Assembly: GCA_017536845.1 (NCBI GenBank) | Contig: JAFWCP010000323.1 | Span: 1 to 7,142, forward strand | DNA: 7,142 nt | Reading direction: 5' to 3' | DNA from: Solobacterium sp. | Lineage (GTDB): Bacteria > Bacillota_I > Bacilli_A > Erysipelotrichales > Erysipelotrichaceae | In this document: piece after piece, positions 4,559 to 7,142 of the stretch | Layout of the letters: each line of letters opens with the position of its first letter | Position numbering within the stretch: the first letter of the stretch is position 1 | Translations under genes and position numbers: made by a program | Notes under the pieces: model-generated | The model's input: only the letters and a program-made list of their open reading frames with translations | Told to the model about the DNA's origin: nothing | Database searches by the model: none

Positions 4559-7142
4559 CTGTACAGACCTTCGTGCTCAAAGCCCAGGATGAACAGACCA
4601 TGGTCACCCGGGGAAAGCCGGAGCCGATGTATGCGGATATCACCATTGATGTTCAGGGGCCGGTCCGTTTCCTGAAAAAAGATCTGGAAACCGGTGAAGG
4701 CGTAGAAGGTGCAGTGCTCCGCTTCTATGACGAAGAATGGAACTTCATTGATGAAATCGTTTCGGCGAAAACACCGGTTTCACTGGATACCGACAAATTC
4801 ATCCGCAACAAGGCATATTACATTGTTGAAACCAAAGCACCGAAAAACTATGAGATCATTGAAGCACCTAATCCGAACTGGTATGGCACATGGTCCAAGC
4901 CAGACAAGGACAGACAGGGCAACGCGATTGAGGGTACCGTTGTCGATATTACCTGGCTGGGAACCGACCTGATGGAAACCATCAGCGTATCCAACAAACG
5001 GAAGACGCAGCTTCGCATCAGAAAAAGCAATGCGGCCGGCAGTCCGCTTGCCGGTGCTGTTCTGGCCCTTTATGACGGCAGTACGAAAATCACCGAATGG
5101 ACCACAAAAACCGATGAGGAATACCATACCCTTGATGCGGAAATCGGGAAAACCTATACGGTGAAAGAAACAAAGGTGCCGGAAGGTTACGTCCGGCCGA
5201 AAGAGACTTCTGTCACAATCAACGGCAATGATACGGAGGTCACGATCCGCAATATCAAGGTATCTGCTCTCAAGACAGACAATGAAGGCAATCCTCTCAG
5301 CGGGGCGAAAATGGAAGTCCGTGATGATCAGAACAAGATTGTTGACAGCTGGACCAGCACTCTGAATGCCCACGATATCTGCAATCTGGAAGAAGGCAGG
5401 ACATATACTCTGGTTGAAACACAGGCGCCGAAAGGCTTCCTGGTTGGTGATCCGGTGACCTTTACCCCCGGCACTGAAGACCAGCTCATCCGCTTTGTCG
5501 ATGACAACAGTATCGTCCTGCGCATCCGCAAGGCAGACACTGCCGGCAATCCGGTGGCCGGGGCAAAACTGCAGCTGCTGGACGGCACAAAGGTCATAGA
5601 CAGCTGGACAACAGAAGAAAACGAAGAAGCCCATACCGTGGAAGTTGAGAAGGGGAAGACCTATACCGTGCATGAAGAGACAGCCCCGCAGGAATATGTG
5701 AGGGCAAGGGATGTGAATGTTACGATCAAGGACGAGATTACCGATGTCACGATGACGGATATTCAGGTGAAATTCCTCAAGCTTGATAAAGAAGGCAGGC
5801 CGCTTGCCGGCGCCCGTATTCAAGTCAACGATCCGGACGGCAGACCGATCGATGAATGGACGACAGAGACGACTGCCCATGTGATTGTCGGTCTTTGCGA
5901 AGGCGTCACATATACGGCATATGAAACCAAAGCACCGGCCGGGTATGAACTGGCGGATCCGATCACCTTTACGCCTGAGCAGAGCGACCTTTCCATCACG
6001 ATGACGGATGATGATGAAAACGGTCTTGAAATCGTGAAGGTCGATGCATCCGGAAAAGGCGTCAAAGGGGCAAAACTGCAGCTGCTTGACGGAGATACCG
6101 TTGTCGACGAATGGGAAAGCGACGGAACCGAGAAACCTCACAGTGTCAAAGGTATCGTTGCAGGGAAACCATATATCGTCCATGAGCAGGAAGCACCGGC
6201 CGGTTATGTCCGCATGAAGGACATCGTCATTACGGCAAACACCGGCATCACGAAGATCACGCTCCGCAATTACCGCATCAGCATTCGGAAAACCGATGGT
6301 GCCGGCGTCATGCTCGCCAAAGCCAGGCTGCAGGTCATCGACGGAAAAGGCAACGTGGCAGACGAATGGGAGACAGATGGCGCTGCCCATATTGTCAACG
6401 GCCTGGAAGAAGGGAAAACCTACATTCTGAAAGAAGTTGAGGCTCCGCTGGGCTATCAGACGGCTGATGAAATTACCTTTACCGCCGAACAGAAGGACAT
6501 CAGCTTCACAATGGTGGATGAAGTGAAAGATCTGCACATTGCCAAAAAAGATACTGAAGGCAATACGGTTTCCGGAGCACTGTTAAGGCTGCTTGACGGA
6601 GACCAGGTCATTGATGAATGGGAGACCGGCAGTGAAGAAAGCCATGCTGTTTCCAATGCCATGATCGGCAGGACCTATACGATCCATGAAGAAAGAGCGC
6701 CGGCAGGGTATGTGCGGGCGAAGGATATCGTCTTTACGATGAAGGCCGGCGAGAACGGGTTTGTCATGCGGGATTTCCAGATCGCCGCTTTGAAGACAGA
6801 TGAAAACGGCATTCCCCTGGCCGGGGCAAAACTGGAAGTGACGGACGCTTCCGGCAAAGTCACAGACAGCTGGGAAAGCAGCAGTGAACCTCATTTCATC
6901 AACAATCTCAATGAAGGTGAAACCTATACGCTGACGGAAACAGAAGCACCGTTTGGCTATTTTACCGCCGCTCCGATCACCTTTACGGCAGAAGAAGGCA
7001 CCCGGACCATCACCATGGCCGATGCCCCGCAGACAGTATATGTCAACGTGGAAAAGCAGGACGCCGTGACCCATCTTCCTCTGGCCGGTGCGGAATTCAC
7101 TGTTTACCGCAAAGCGGATGGAGAGATTGCCGAAGACACCCA
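4504..7142 (+). CDS. SpaA/Cna_B-repeat stalk of the adhesin, open at right edge
   Basis: This is the continuation of the thioester adhesin, in frame and without stops to the window end (about 879 residues). The frame's previous stop is TGA at 4447-4449. The first ATGs (4600, 4627) lack a convincing ribosome site, so independent translation is unlikely. After a linker (4504-4650) comes domain 1 (4651-5004, with an insertion of about 30 residues holding several Trp), then eight domains of 84-85 residues starting at 5005, 5260, 5512, 5767, 6022, 6277, 6529 and 6781, and a partial tenth from 7033. Each complete domain has a first-strand Lys (such as LKTD, IRKTD), a GAKL-type turn, Glu in E(T/E)xAPxGY and a final Asn or Asp (IRN, MTD). 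These are the residues expected for an internal Lys-Asn/Asp isopeptide bond catalysed by Glu. The stalk probably projects the head from the wall; no LPxTG anchor is in view. Confidence 0.88.
5005..7032 (+). repeat. Eight tandem SpaA-like domain repeats in alternating A/B pairs
   Basis: Units start at 5005 (A), 5260 (B), 5512 (A), 5767 (B), 6022 (A), 6277 (B), 6529 (A) and 6781 (B), each 252 or 255 bases. A units share LLDG near residue 22 and YVR-x-(K/R) after the APxGY motif. B units have a D-x-x-(G/N) turn there, then P-(I/V)-TFT-x-E and end in FVD, MTD, MVD or MAD. DNA similarity is high in places: the 20-mer at 5560-5579 recurs identically at 6067-6086, one A/B pair apart. Confidence 0.85.

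Noticed and set aside
4780..6537. A 585-codon open frame on the - strand
   Set aside because: It lies wholly opposite the SpaA-repeat stalk and mirrors its periodicity. The translation has no signal of its own and repeats with the domains. It is a compositional shadow of repeated codons on the + strand.

Overview
The window looks like chromosomal DNA of a low-to-mid GC Bacillota. The style of the genes (CtpE-like ATPase, AAGGAGG ribosome sites, a very large thioester/SpaA-type surface protein) fits a gut or oral member such as the Erysipelotrichales. That placement is an inference; nothing in the sequence names the species.

Layout from left to right. (1) 1-2490, + strand: the C-terminal two thirds of a P-type cation ATPase, cut by the window edge, overlaps by 44 bases a small HAD-fold phosphatase-like gene, and the pair is closed by a strong intrinsic terminator. 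(2) 2657-2818, - strand: a self-contained tRNA-Leu(CAG) unit with promoter, tRNA and terminator; its D-arm appears to lack about three bases. (3) 3021-3562, + strand: a monocistronic small four-helix membrane protein with a near-ideal promoter and a terminator overlapping its stop codon. (4) 3627-7142, + strand: a leader (extended -10, large U-tailed hairpin, 16-codon open reading frame with a perfect Shine-Dalgarno) followed by a giant secreted adhesin that runs off the right edge.

The adhesin is the main item. It has a signal peptide, a thioester-type domain (candidate Cys79 and Gln140), and then ten SpaA/Cna_B-like domains (the last partial) with Lys, Glu and Asn/Asp positions suited to internal isopeptide bonds. 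Eight of these, 5005-7032, are 84-85 residues each and alternate strictly between two subtypes, so the true repeat unit is a domain pair. As given, the gene is broken by a -1 frame change near 4502-4507. This leaves a 263-residue secreted head and a downstream stalk with no signal peptide. A single extra A in the AAA run would restore one continuous protein, so this is a recent mutation, a phase-variable tract or an assembly error.

I found no CRISPR array, transposase, phage gene or recognisable defence system. The most promising undescribed features are the regulated-looking leader of the adhesin, the two-domain repeat architecture and the shortened tRNA.
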